A stretch of 64,000 nucleotides of DNA from the NCBI RefSeq assembly GCF_009379765.1, contig NZ_WHTD01000004.1:1-64000 (forward strand), written 5' to 3'. The stretch comes from Actinophytocola sp. Lineage in GTDB: Bacteria > Actinomycetota > Actinomycetes > Mycobacteriales > Pseudonocardiaceae. The notes beneath the pieces are model-generated. The model saw only the letters and a list, made by a program, of their open reading frames with translations. It ran no database searches and had not been told where the DNA came from. Below are positions 33,895 to 43,906 of the stretch, piece after piece. Within the stretch, counting starts at the first letter, position 1. The number at the start of each line of letters is the position of its first letter. Made by a program: the position numbers and the translations under genes.

Positions 33895-34751
33895 GCCGGC
33901 TCCTGCTGGGCGGCCGGGCGGCGCGCGGCCCGCCAGATCATCACGGCCAGCATCAGCCCGAGCGCGATCTCGGTCTGGTGCGCCGCGTTGCCGTACCCGG
34001 CGACCAGCGCCTGGGTCACGCCGAGCAGCAGCCCGCCGAGCAGCGTGACCGCGGGCCGGGTGAGCCCGCCGAGGATCGCCGCCGCGAAGCCGTTGACGAT
34101 CAGCGTGACGTCGGCGTCGAACGTGACCTGCTGGACCGGGGTCACGAGCACGCCGGCCAGCCCGCCGAGCGCGCCGCCGATGACGAAGGCCAGCAGACCC
34201 ATCCGCCGCACGTCGATGCCGATGATCCTGGCGGCGTACGGGTTGGACGCGCACGCCGTGAGCGCCTTGCCGACGTCGGTGCGGGTGAAGAACACCGCCA
34301 TGCCGGCGAACACCGGGATCGTCACGCCGATGACCAGCAGGTAGTGGGTCTGCACCCGGGCGTCGAACACGGGCACCGCGCCGGGCAGCCCGGCGAACGA
34401 GCGTGGCTGGTCACCCCAGACCAGCACCTCCACCGCGTACGCGAAGATCGCGAGCCCCAGCGTGACGATCAGCGCGGACTGCGGCGTCGTGCCCGGCCGG
34501 CCGATCGCCACGAGCCCGGCGAGCAGCCCGACCAGCGCGGCGACCGCGACCGCGAGGAGCTCGCCCACACCGTGCGGCAGCACGGCCAGGAAGGACGACG
34601 CACACATCGCCCCGACGACCGCGAACGCGCCCTGGGCGAAGTTCACCACCCTGGTGACCCGGTAGATCGCGACCAGCCCGCTGCCGATCAGCGCGAACCC
34701 GCACCCGGTGCCGAGGCCCGTGATCAGGTAGCCGGCGAGGTCACTCGGCAT
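33891..34751 (-). CDS. livH: Branched-chain-type ABC transporter permease, LivH family
   Basis: The protein is 286 residues with about eight membrane segments. Typical LivH motifs are FALIGSGLVAIYRVTRVVNFAQGAFAVVGA near the N-terminus and the coupling loop FTRTDVGKALTACASNPYAARIIGIDV. Its ATG lies 11 bases inside the end of livF, so the two are coupled. The partner is livM. Confidence 0.9.
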   Translation of the reverse strand: MPSDLAGYLITGLGTGCGFALIGSGLVAIYRVTRVVNFAQGAFAVVGAMCASSFLAVLPHGVGELLAVAVAALVGLLAGLVAIGRPGTTPQSALIVTLGLAIFAYAVEVLVWGDQPRSFAGLPGAVPVFDARVQTHYLLVIGVTIPVFAGMAVFFTRTDVGKALTACASNPYAARIIGIDVRRMGLLAFVIGGALGGLAGVLVTPVQQVTFDADVTLIVNGFAAAILGGLTRPAVTLLGGLLLGVTQALVAGYGNAAHQTEIALGLMLAVMIWRAARRPAAQQEPA

Positions 34752-35427
34752 CGGTGACCACCCCGCCCAGGTAGGCGTCGGACACCCGGGCGCTCTCCGC
34801 GAGCTCGGCCGACGCGCCCTCGGCGACGATCCGGCCCGCCTCCAGCACGTAGGCCCGCGAGCACAGCTCCAGCGCCAGCCGCGCGTTCTGCTCGATCAGC
34901 AGGACCGCGAGGCCCCGCCGCGCGTTGAGCTCCCGCAGGTGCGCCACGAGGTCGGCGACCACGAGCGGCGCGAGGCCCAGCGACAGCTCGTCGATCACCA
35001 GCACGTCCGGCCGGCTCATCAGCGCCCGGCCGACCGCGACCATCTGCTGCTCGCCGCCCGACAGGAGCCCGGCCCGCCGGTCGCGCAGCGGCACGAGCTT
35101 CGGCAGCACCGCGTGGACCGGCCGCGTGTCGCGGTTCCTGACACGCCACCCGCCGAGGCGCAGGCTGTCCTCGACGGTGAGCTCACCGAACACCTGCCGG
35201 CCCTCGGGCACGTGCGCGAGCCGGCCGCGCACGGCGACCGATCCCGCGGCGGGCGCGACCATCCCGGACAGCGTGTTGACCAAAGTGGACTTTCCGGCCC
35301 CGTTTGGCCCGATGAGCGCGACGAGCTCGCCCGCCCCGACGGAGAGACTCACCTGGTCCAGCGCGACCGCCGCGCCATAACGGACGGTCAACTCGGTGAC
35401 CTGTATCACTGGCTCGCGCGGTGACAT
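34741..35427 (-). CDS. livF: Branched-chain-type ABC transporter ATPase, LivF family
   Basis: The protein is 228 residues from ATG 35427. It is a complete cassette: Walker A GPNGAGKST, Q-loop region RLAHVPEGRQVFGELTVEDSL (the LivF signature), LSGGEQQMVAVGRALMSRPDVLVIDELSLGL and the switch region LLIEQNARLALELCSRAYVLEAG. It is the intact one of the two importer ATPases; the partner livG gene upstream is frameshifted. An ~80-base gap separates it from livG. Confidence 0.92.
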   Translation of the reverse strand: MSPREPVIQVTELTVRYGAAVALDQVSLSVGAGELVALIGPNGAGKSTLVNTLSGMVAPAAGSVAVRGRLAHVPEGRQVFGELTVEDSLRLGGWRVRNRDTRPVHAVLPKLVPLRDRRAGLLSGGEQQMVAVGRALMSRPDVLVIDELSLGLAPLVVADLVAHLRELNARRGLAVLLIEQNARLALELCSRAYVLEAGRIVAEGASAELAESARVSDAYLGGVVTDAE

Positions 35428-35508
35428 TGGCTCGCTCCGCTCGCTGGTTCGCGGGCCTGTTCCACTCACGGGCTCGTGACTTCGGCTCGCCCTGTCGCGT
35501 TGGTTCGG

Positions 35509-36290
35509 TCATGCGGGGACCTCGTCGCCCAGGTATGCGGCGATCACTCGCTCGTCGGCCTGGATCTGGGCCGGTGTGCCCTCGGCGATCACCCGGCCGA
35601 GGTCGAGCACCGTGACCCGGTCGGCGAGCCGGGTCACGAACGCCACGTCGTGCTCGACCAGCAGCATCGTCAGCCCGTCGGCACGCAGGCTCTCGATCAG
35701 CGCGGCGAGCTCTGCCCGTTCGGCCGCGCGCAGCCCGGACGCCGGCTCGTCGAGCAGCAGCAGCCTCGGCCGCCCGCACAGCGCCCTGGCGAGCTGCACA
35801 CCGCGCTGCTGGCCCAGCGGCAGCGCGTCCGCCGGCCGGTCGGCCCAGTCCGCCAGCCCGGTCCGGGCGAGGCACTCCCGGGCGTCGGCGGCGATCTCCC
35901 GTTCCTCGCGGCGGTGCCTCGGCAGCGCGACACCGCCGCGAGGAACCCGGACCGGGTCACCCCGTGCGCGCCGACCATGACGTTCTCCAGCACCGTCATG
36001 CCGCGGAAGATGCGCGCACCCTGGAAGACCACGGCGATGCCGGCGCCGGCGCGGCGGTGCGGTGGCCACCGGTCGACCCGGTCGCCGTCGTAGCCGATCG
36101 TGCCGGCGTCGGCGCGCAGCTGGCCGCCGATGAGGTTGAACAGCGTCGACTTCCCGGCCCCGTTGGGCCCGATGACGGCCCGCAGCTCGCCGTGCGCGAC
36201 CTCGAGGTCGACGTCGCGCACGGCGAACACCCCGTCGAACGAGCGGCGGAGCCCGTTCCCGTGGAGCAGCGGTGCCGGTGGGGTGGACAA
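35509..36290 (-). pseudogene. livG: Branched-chain-type ABC transporter ATPase, LivG family, frameshifted
   Basis: The 5' half (TTG 36290) reads LRRSFDGVFAVRDVDLEVAHGE, Walker A GPNGAGKST, and FQGARIFRGMTVLENVMVGAHGV. It leaves frame near 35934, within VSR-LPRHRREEREI. The other frame continues through LPLGQQRGVQLARAL (the LivG signature equivalent), Walker B LLLLDEPASGL and LVEHDVAFVTRLADRVTVLDLG, ending YLGDEVPA. One base is missing. All ATPase motifs survive on the two sides, so this is either a very recent mutation or a sequencing error. As written, the importer lacks one ATPase. Confidence 0.8.
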
Positions 36291-36296
36291 AGCCTG

Positions 36297-37472
36297 CTAC
36301 CCGGCCAGCCCGGCCAGCTGGGTGCTGGCCCACTCGGTCGGCCGGAACGCGCCCTTGGTCACGGTGTTGACCGAGATGAACTCGGGTCCCAGCGCCGCGT
36401 GGTCGTCCTCGCTGTAGGTGTACTCGCCGTTCGGGGTGACGAGCGTCAGGCCCTGCAGCGCGTCCCGGATGGCCGCCGGCTCGGTGCTGCCGGCCTTCTC
36501 GAGCGCCGCGACGAGCAGCTTCACCGCGCTGTAGCCGTCCTGCGCGAACTGCGGCGGCGGGTAGCCGTACTCGTCCTGGAACGACGTGGTCAGCTCGGCG
36601 ACCGCGTCCTTCTGTGCGCCGTCCGGCAGGTCCGGGCCGACGACCCCGATCGAGCTGGCCACGAGCACGCCCTCGGCCGCGTCGCCCACCGGGTCCAGGA
36701 ACAGCTTGCTGGCCTGTGCGCCGGTGAGCACGAGCGGGATGTCGAGCCCGGCGCTCGCGTACTGCTTGGTCAGCGCGACCGCCGGCGGGCCGGTCGCCCA
36801 CACCACCAGCGCCTGCGCGCCGGAGGAGCGCACGTGGCCGAACACCGCGCCGAACTCGGTCGCGTCGGTCTGGAACTCCTCGTCGGCCACCAGCTCGATG
36901 CCGTACTCGGCCGCCTTCTCCCGCATGCCCTTGAACCCGGCCTGGGCGTAGGAGCTCTTGGTGTCGTGCGCGATGGCCACTGTGGACAGTCCGGTCGCCT
37001 CGAGGTACTGCAGGATCCGCTCGCCGTAGGTGGCCGAGGTGGCGGGGACCACGAACACGTACGGGTGCACCGGGTCGGCCTGCTCGTCGGCCGGGGTCAG
37101 GGACAGGTAAGGGATCTCCGCGCGGTCGACCGAGGGGACCGTGGCGAGCGCGGAGTTGGAGAAGGGGGAGCCGATGACGGCGGCCACGTCCTGGCCGCGC
37201 AGGTCGTTGAACGCCAGCACCGACTGGTCGGGCTGGCTCTTGTCGTCCTTGACCACGAGCTCGATCTTGCGCCCGAGCACCCCGCCGTCGCGGTTGACCT
37301 GGTCGACGGCGAGCTTCACGGACTTCTTGTTCTCGCTGCCGAGCGGCGAGTAGTTCCCCGTGAGCGACACGATCTGGCCGACCTTGATCGTGTCGCCGGA
37401 TTGGTCGCCGCCACCACCGCATCCGGTCGCGAGGAGGGCGAGGGTGGCCAGGAGCGGAAGGAGTCGACGCAC
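36297..37472 (-). CDS. livK: Branched-chain-type substrate-binding lipoprotein
   Basis: The protein is 391 residues from GTG 37472. The lipoprotein signal ends LLATGCGGGG (lipidated Cys18). It is a periplasmic-binding type I protein: IKVGQIVSLTGNYSPLG, VDQVNRDGGVLGRKIELVVKDD, VIGSPFSNSALATVPSVD, YLSLTPADEQAD and VNTVTKGAFRPTEW. It delivers the ligand to LivHM. In this setting the ligand is likely the carboxylic or aromatic acid broken down by the downstream enzymes, not an amino acid; that is inference. It is the first gene of the minus-strand operon, facing paaX. Confidence 0.9.
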   Translation of the reverse strand: MRRLLPLLATLALLATGCGGGGDQSGDTIKVGQIVSLTGNYSPLGSENKKSVKLAVDQVNRDGGVLGRKIELVVKDDKSQPDQSVLAFNDLRGQDVAAVIGSPFSNSALATVPSVDRAEIPYLSLTPADEQADPVHPYVFVVPATSATYGERILQYLEATGLSTVAIAHDTKSSYAQAGFKGMREKAAEYGIELVADEEFQTDATEFGAVFGHVRSSGAQALVVWATGPPAVALTKQYASAGLDIPLVLTGAQASKLFLDPVGDAAEGVLVASSIGVVGPDLPDGAQKDAVAELTTSFQDEYGYPPPQFAQDGYSAVKLLVAALEKAGSTEPAAIRDALQGLTLVTPNGEYTYSEDDHAALGPEFISVNTVTKGAFRPTEWASTQLAGLAG

Positions 37473-37516
37473 GGTACCTCCTTGTACCAGGAGCGCGATG
37501 CGAGCCAGGACACAAA

Positions 37517-37556
37517 GTTAGGCTCCTCTGTTGCAGCCGTCAAGATTATGCCTAAC
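37517..37556. promoter_or_regulatory. Inverted repeat in the divergent livK-paaX promoter region
   Basis: GTTAGGC (37517-37523) and GCCTAAC (37550-37556) form a perfect 7-base inverted repeat with 26 bases between the arms, in the 92-base gap between the two divergent starts. The flanks match further (AAxGTTAGGC on both arms). The right arm overlaps the likely ribosome-binding region of paaX. PaaX-family repressors typically bind such spaced palindromes and respond to CoA thioesters, so this is the likely shared operator. Confidence 0.6.
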
Positions 37557-37564
37557 ATTGCGGA

Positions 37565-38401
37565 GTGACCGCTGAACACGAGGAGCCCGCGGGTCCGCGG
37601 CCGCAGTCGCTGATGCTCACGTTCCTCGGCGACTACCTGTACGACCGCGACCTGTGCGTCTTCTCCGGCAGTGTGATCGACGCCCTCGGCCGGCTCGGTG
37701 TCTCGGAGCACGCGACCCGCTCGACGCTCACCCGCATGGTCAACCGGGGGCTGCTGCGCCGCCAGAAGCACGGCAGGCGCATGTACTTCGGGCTCACCCG
37801 GCGCACGGCGGAGATCCTGCGCGACGGGCACACCCGCATCTGGCGGACCGGCGCGGTCAACGACGACTGGGACGGCGACTGGACGCTGCTGGGTTTCTCG
37901 CTGCCCGAGGCGTGGCAGCGCCAGCGGCACGACCTGCGCGCGAAGCTGGCGTGGGCCGGGTTCGGTCCCCTGCAGGGTGGGCTGTGGATCGCGCCGGGCC
38001 ACGTCCGGGTCGACGACATCGTGGCCTCCTTGGGGCTCGAGGCGCACGTCCGGGTGTTCCGGGCGACCGTCGACGAGCCGACCGACGTGGGGCAGCTGGT
38101 CGGGGACGCCTACGACCTCGGCCCGATCGCGGCCGGGTATCGCTCCTTCCTGGACCGCTGGGCGGACTCGCAGCCGTATCCCGAGGATCCGCTCGCCGCG
38201 CACCTGTCGATCGTCACGGAGTGGCTGCGGATCATCCGGAAGGACCCTCGGCTGCCGGTGCGGCACCTGCCCGAGGACTGGCCGGCCAACCCGGCGCAGA
38301 AGGCGTTCCGCGACATCGAGGGCACGCTCTCCCGGCCGGCCGCGGAGATCGCCGCGGAGCTCCTGGACACGGTGCCGGACGGTTCCCCTTTCAGTGAGTG
38401 A
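37565..38401 (+). CDS. PaaX-family transcriptional regulator
   Basis: The protein is 278 residues from GTG 37565. The N-terminal winged helix is PaaX type (LMLTFLGDYLYDRDLCVFSGSVIDALGRLGVSEHATRSTLTRMVNRGLLRRQKHGR). A central ferredoxin-like domain (WTLLGFSLPEAWQRQRHDLRAKLAWAGFGPLQGGLWIAPG) and the C-terminal PaaX domain (DRWADSQPYPEDPLAAHLSIVTEWLRI) follow. PaaX proteins repress acid-degradation operons and are released by acyl-CoA products, which matches the acyl-CoA synthetase in the divergent operon. It also heads the operon with the Rieske oxygenase. Confidence 0.92.
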   Translation: MTAEHEEPAGPRPQSLMLTFLGDYLYDRDLCVFSGSVIDALGRLGVSEHATRSTLTRMVNRGLLRRQKHGRRMYFGLTRRTAEILRDGHTRIWRTGAVNDDWDGDWTLLGFSLPEAWQRQRHDLRAKLAWAGFGPLQGGLWIAPGHVRVDDIVASLGLEAHVRVFRATVDEPTDVGQLVGDAYDLGPIAAGYRSFLDRWADSQPYPEDPLAAHLSIVTEWLRIIRKDPRLPVRHLPEDWPANPAQKAFRDIEGTLSRPAAEIAAELLDTVPDGSPFSE

Positions 38402-38445
38402 AAGCAGGGCTTCTGGGTTCGCCGCCGGTGGCCGATCGTCGGTGG

Positions 38446-39462
38446 ATGAACTTCGTGCGGAACCAGTGGTATGTCGCGGCGTACGGGTGCGAGATCGAGC
38501 GCTCGCTGTTCGGTAGGACGATCCTCGGCGAGCCGATCGTCCTCTACCGCACGGAGTCCGGCGAGGTGGTGGCGCTCGCGGACCGGTGCGTGCATCGCCG
38601 CTACCCGCTGTCGGAGAGCAGGCTCGACGGGGACACGATCGTGTGCGGCTACCACGGTTTCACCTACGACCGCGCGGGGTCATGTGTGTTCGTGCCGGGG
38701 CAGAAGCGGATCCCGCGCACCGCACGGGTTCGGTCCTACCCGGTCGTGGAGCAGGACTCGTTCGTGTGGGTGTGGATCGGCTCGTCGTCGCCTTCCTCGG
38801 CACCGCCGCGCGCGCCGTGGCTGGCCGACCCTGGATACACGACGGTGTGCGGGATGGAGCCGCTCGCCGCGCGCTACGAGCTGCTCGTCGACAACCTGCT
38901 GGACCTGTCGCACGAGACGTACCTGCACGGCGGCTACATCGGCACGCCGGAGGTGGCGTCCACCCCGATCACGACCGAGGTGGACGAGGACCGCGGGGTG
39001 ATCTACGTGAGCCGGCACATGGCCGACGCCGCGTGCCCGCCCTTCTACGCCAAGTCCACCGGAATCGACGGCCGGATCACCCGGTGGCAGGACATCGAGT
39101 ACCACCCGCCGTGCCTGTACCTGCTGCACAGCCGAATCGCTCCCGCCGGCGTGCTGCCCCGCGACGACGGCGCGGACCCGGACGGCTTCCATGTCGAGGT
39201 GGTGTACGCGATCACCCCGGAGACCGAGCACAGCACGCACGACTTCTGGGCGGTGGCCAGGGACTTCGCGTTGGCGGACCAGGGCGTGTCGGACTTCCTG
39301 GCGGAGAGCAACCGGACCGTGGTGCTGCAGGACGTCACCGCGCTGGACATCCTGGAGAAGGTGACCCGGGCCGAGCCCGACGGGTACCAGGAGCTGTCGG
39401 TCAACATCGACACCGGCGGACTCGCGGCGCGCCGCATCCTGAAGCGCATGGCGTCGGTATGA
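38446..39462 (+). CDS. Rieske non-heme iron oxygenase (vanillate O-demethylase VanA-like)
   Basis: The protein is 338 residues from ATG 38446 (MNFVRNQWYVAAYG, the normal family start). A GTG at 38398 that overlaps the paaX stop (GTGA) would add 16 residues. The Rieske [2Fe-2S] ligands are in CVHRRYPLSE and CGYHGFTYD. The mononuclear iron site follows in DNLLDLSHETYLHGGYIGTPE (Asp, two His). This is the short-oxygenase type that demethylates or hydroxylates aromatic acids such as vanillate. It needs the ferredoxin reductase encoded two genes downstream. Confidence 0.9.
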   Translation: MNFVRNQWYVAAYGCEIERSLFGRTILGEPIVLYRTESGEVVALADRCVHRRYPLSESRLDGDTIVCGYHGFTYDRAGSCVFVPGQKRIPRTARVRSYPVVEQDSFVWVWIGSSSPSSAPPRAPWLADPGYTTVCGMEPLAARYELLVDNLLDLSHETYLHGGYIGTPEVASTPITTEVDEDRGVIYVSRHMADAACPPFYAKSTGIDGRITRWQDIEYHPPCLYLLHSRIAPAGVLPRDDGADPDGFHVEVVYAITPETEHSTHDFWAVARDFALADQGVSDFLAESNRTVVLQDVTALDILEKVTRAEPDGYQELSVNIDTGGLAARRILKRMASV

Positions 39463-39614
39463 CCGCGTTGTCCGGCGACACCGTCTACCGGGTCCACTGG
39501 ACACTCGGGACGGACCTGCTGGTCGGCGTGTGCCACTGCGGGGCTTCGCACGAGTCGGAGGATCCGGTGGAGCTCTGGGAGTGGCTGCTGGCGCATCCGG
39601 AGGGGCACTCGTGA
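39459..39614 (+). CDS. 51-residue Cys-pair protein within the Rieske oxygenase operon
   Basis: ATG 39459 overlaps the oxygenase stop (ATGA) and its own TGA overlaps the GTG of the reductase (GTGA). The frame is thus tied at both ends into the operon. The product has YRVHWTLGTDLLVGVCHCGASHESEDP and ends ELWEWLLAHPEGHS. A CHCG motif plus His residues suggests a metal-binding or structural knuckle. No family was recognised. The tight coupling suggests a third component or chaperone of the oxygenase system, but this is inference. Confidence 0.65.
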   Translation: MTALSGDTVYRVHWTLGTDLLVGVCHCGASHESEDPVELWEWLLAHPEGHS

Positions 39615-40531
39615 TCGCCGTCGAGGTCGTGCGCAAGGATCCCGTGGCCGACGGCGTGGTGCTGCTGACGCTGCGGGACCCGGCCGGCGCGCCGCTGCCC
39701 GAGTGGGAGCCGGGCGCGCACGTGGACGTGGAGCTGCGCCCGGACCTGGTGCGGCAGTACTCGCTGTGCGGCGACGTCGCCGACCGGTCCTCGTGGCGGT
39801 TGGCGGTACTGCATGAGCCGGCCGGCCGTGGCGGTTCGGCGTTCGTGCACGACAGGCTGTCCGTGGCGGACCGGCTGTGCGTCTCCATGCCGCGCAACAA
39901 CTTCGGGTTGGTCGCCGCGCCCCGGTACCTGTTCGTCGCGGGTGGCGTGGGGATCACCCCGTTGTTGCCCATGATCGCGGCCGTTTCGCGGCGGGGCGCG
40001 GACTGGCGACTGCTCTACGGCGGACGGACCCGCGCGTCCATGGCGTTCCTGCCCGCACTGGCGGCCCACGGCGACCGGGTGAGCGTCCGCCCGCAGGACG
40101 AGACCGGGCTGCTGGACCTCTCGGTACTGTCCGAACAGGACTCGACGGCGGCGGTCTACTGTTGCGGTCCGGAACCGCTGCTGGCCGCGGTGGAGCAGCG
40201 CTGCCCGCCCGAGGCGCTGCACGTGGAGCGCTTCGCCCCGAAGCCGGTGTCAGGGGAGTCGTTCGCGGCGTTCGAGGTGGAGCTGGCCCGCTCCGGCCGG
40301 ACCCTGGAGGTGCCGGCGGACCGGTCGATCCTGGAGGTGTTGACAGGTGCGGGGGTCGCGGTGCTGTCATCCTGCGAGGAGGGAACGTGCGGCACCTGCG
40401 AGACGGACGTGCTGGGCGGGACCCCCGAGCACCGCGACTCGCTGCTGACGGAGGACGAGCGTGCAGCGGGGGAGACGATGATGATCTGCGTGTCGAGGTC
40501 GGCCGGTGGGAGGCTGGTCCTGGACTTGTGA
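39611..40531 (+). CDS. Phthalate/vanillate-type oxygenase reductase (VanB-like)
   Basis: The protein is 306 residues from GTG 39611. It has a flavin-binding barrel (RQYSLCGDVADRSSWRLAVLHEPAGRGGSAFVH), an NAD-binding domain (FVAGGVGITPLLPMI, YCCGPEPLLAAVE) and a C-terminal plant-type [2Fe-2S] ferredoxin (SSCEEGTCGTCETDV plus a later Cys in MMICVSRS). This class IA reductase passes electrons from NAD(P)H through flavin and the iron-sulfur cluster to the Rieske oxygenase. It is immediately downstream of the 51-residue protein. Confidence 0.93.
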   Translation: MIAVEVVRKDPVADGVVLLTLRDPAGAPLPEWEPGAHVDVELRPDLVRQYSLCGDVADRSSWRLAVLHEPAGRGGSAFVHDRLSVADRLCVSMPRNNFGLVAAPRYLFVAGGVGITPLLPMIAAVSRRGADWRLLYGGRTRASMAFLPALAAHGDRVSVRPQDETGLLDLSVLSEQDSTAAVYCCGPEPLLAAVEQRCPPEALHVERFAPKPVSGESFAAFEVELARSGRTLEVPADRSILEVLTGAGVAVLSSCEEGTCGTCETDVLGGTPEHRDSLLTEDERAAGETMMICVSRSAGGRLVLDL

Positions 40532-40547
40532 GCGGGAGGAGGTGCCG

Positions 40548-41294
40548 ATGCCGGGCCGATCGGTGACGAGCAAGGTGTTGGCGCTCCTGGACGCGTTCAC
40601 ACCGAGCACCCCCGAGCTGACGCTGAGCGAGTTGGCCCGCCGGGCCGGCGTGTCCCTCCCGACCGCCCACCGGCGTGCCCAGGAGCTGGTCGGGTGGGGC
40701 GCCCTGGAACGCGCGCCGGACGGCCGGTTCCACATAGGACTCCGCCTGTGGGAGGTCGCGTCCCTTGCGCCACGCGGATTGGCCCTGCGAGAGGCGGCGA
40801 TGCCCTTCCTGGAGGACCTGTACGAGGTCACCCACGAGAACGTTCAGCTCGCCGTGCGCGAGGGCTTGGAGCTGGTGTTCGTCGAGCGCATCGCGGGCCG
40901 CCGGGCGGTACCGGTACTGACGAGAGTGGGCGGCCGCTTCGCCCTGCACGCGACGGGCGTGGGCCTGGTCCTGCTGGCGACGGCCCCGGCGGAAGTCCAG
41001 GAGGAGGTCCTGGCGGCCCCGCTACACGCCTACACCGAGAAGACGATCACCGACCCGGTCCGCCTCCGCGAGGTCCTGGCCGGTGTCCGCAAGTCCGGCC
41101 ACTCCGTGAGCGACGGTCAGGTCACCCTGGACGCCCTGTCCGTGGCGGCCCCCGTCCGGTCCCCGGAAGGCCACGTACTGGCCGCCGTCTCCCTGGTGGT
41201 CCGCGCCGACACCGCCCAACCCGCCGCCTTGGCTCCTCTGGTGAAGGCAGCCGCCCGCGGCATCACCCGCGCCCTGGAACCCCGGCACCCATGA
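40548..41294 (+). CDS. IclR-family transcriptional regulator
   Basis: The protein is 248 residues from ATG 40548, with GGGAGGAGG upstream. The IclR helix-turn-helix is SVTSKVLALLDAFTPSTPELTLSELARRAGVSLPTAHRRAQEL. The C-terminal effector domain includes LVFVERIAGRRAVPVLTRVGGRFALHATGVG and LRKSGHSVSDGQVTLDALSVAAPV-like strands. IclR proteins often control aromatic catabolism. It follows the reductase by 16 bases and probably regulates the oxygenase operon in response to its substrate. Confidence 0.9.
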   Translation: MPGRSVTSKVLALLDAFTPSTPELTLSELARRAGVSLPTAHRRAQELVGWGALERAPDGRFHIGLRLWEVASLAPRGLALREAAMPFLEDLYEVTHENVQLAVREGLELVFVERIAGRRAVPVLTRVGGRFALHATGVGLVLLATAPAEVQEEVLAAPLHAYTEKTITDPVRLREVLAGVRKSGHSVSDGQVTLDALSVAAPVRSPEGHVLAAVSLVVRADTAQPAALAPLVKAAARGITRALEPRHP

Positions 41295-41371
41295 TCAGTA
41301 GCGGTGCATGGCTCCGTTCCGGCGGACGTGCGCATATCCTTTCAGCTCGCACCGCGGCTCGGTAGTGCGGC

Positions 41372-41406
41372 ACCCGCCTCCGCCCGGTCGTCGGGCGGAG
41401 GCGGGT
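41372..41406. terminator. Strong bidirectional hairpin terminator
   Basis: ACCCGCCTCCGCCCG (41372-41386) pairs perfectly with CGGGCGGAGGCGGGT (41392-41406) across a 5-base loop, giving a 15-bp stem. It sits between the IclR gene (+, ends 41294) and the convergent aminopeptidase (-, ends 41412), so it can end both transcripts. Confidence 0.8.
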
Positions 41407-41411
41407 TCGAG

Positions 41412-43338
<1,927 letters not shown>

Positions 43339-43407
43339 CCATCGGTGGGTGCTGAGCCCTATTCTCACGATGCCGGAGACGGTGCCGTACGAGTTCGGGA
43401 GGTTGCC

Positions 43408-43905
43408 GTGGCCACACGGGACGTCGAAGCACTGGCCGAGGCCCGGGACCGGCTCCGGTCCGCCCACCTGCGCCCGAGGTCCGAGCGGCCGGCGTCGAGT
43501 GCCCGGGGCCTGCACCACACGGCGCTCATCAGCGGCGACGTGGAGCGGACGATCCGGTTCTACCAGGACCTGCTCGAGTTCCCGCTCACCGAGCTCATCG
43601 AGAACCGTGACTACCCGGGCTCGTCCCACTTCTTCTTCGACATCGGCAACGGCAACCTCCTGGCGTTCTTCGACTTCCCGGGCCTGGACGTGGGTCCCTA
43701 CGCCGAGGTCCTCGGCGGCCTGCACCACGTCGCGATCTCCGTGGCGTCCGCGCGCTGGGAGGCCTTGACGGCGAAGCTGGAGGCTGCGGGCGTGCCGCAC
43801 GAGGTGCACAGCGAGGTGTCGGTCTACTTCCAGGACCCGGACGGCGCCCGCGTCGAGCTGATCTCCGACGAGCTGGGTGAGATGTACGGCAACGTGGTCC
43901 GCTGA
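43408..43905 (+). CDS. VOC family protein (glyoxalase/dioxygenase fold)
   Basis: The protein is 165 residues from GTG 43408, with GAGG five bases upstream. After a charged N-terminal helix (ATRDVEALAEARDRLRSA) it has one VOC unit: GLHHTALISGDVERTIRFYQDLLEFPLTELIENRDYPG, a second His in LGGLHHVAISVASARWEAL, and the third metal ligand in VYFQDPDGARVELIS (Glu). Conserved His/His/Glu suggest an active metalloenzyme. The substrate is unknown. It converges on the esterase lipoprotein with only one base between the stops. Confidence 0.85.
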   Translation: MATRDVEALAEARDRLRSAHLRPRSERPASSARGLHHTALISGDVERTIRFYQDLLEFPLTELIENRDYPGSSHFFFDIGNGNLLAFFDFPGLDVGPYAEVLGGLHHVAISVASARWEALTAKLEAAGVPHEVHSEVSVYFQDPDGARVELISDELGEMYGNVVR

Positions 43906-43906
43906 C

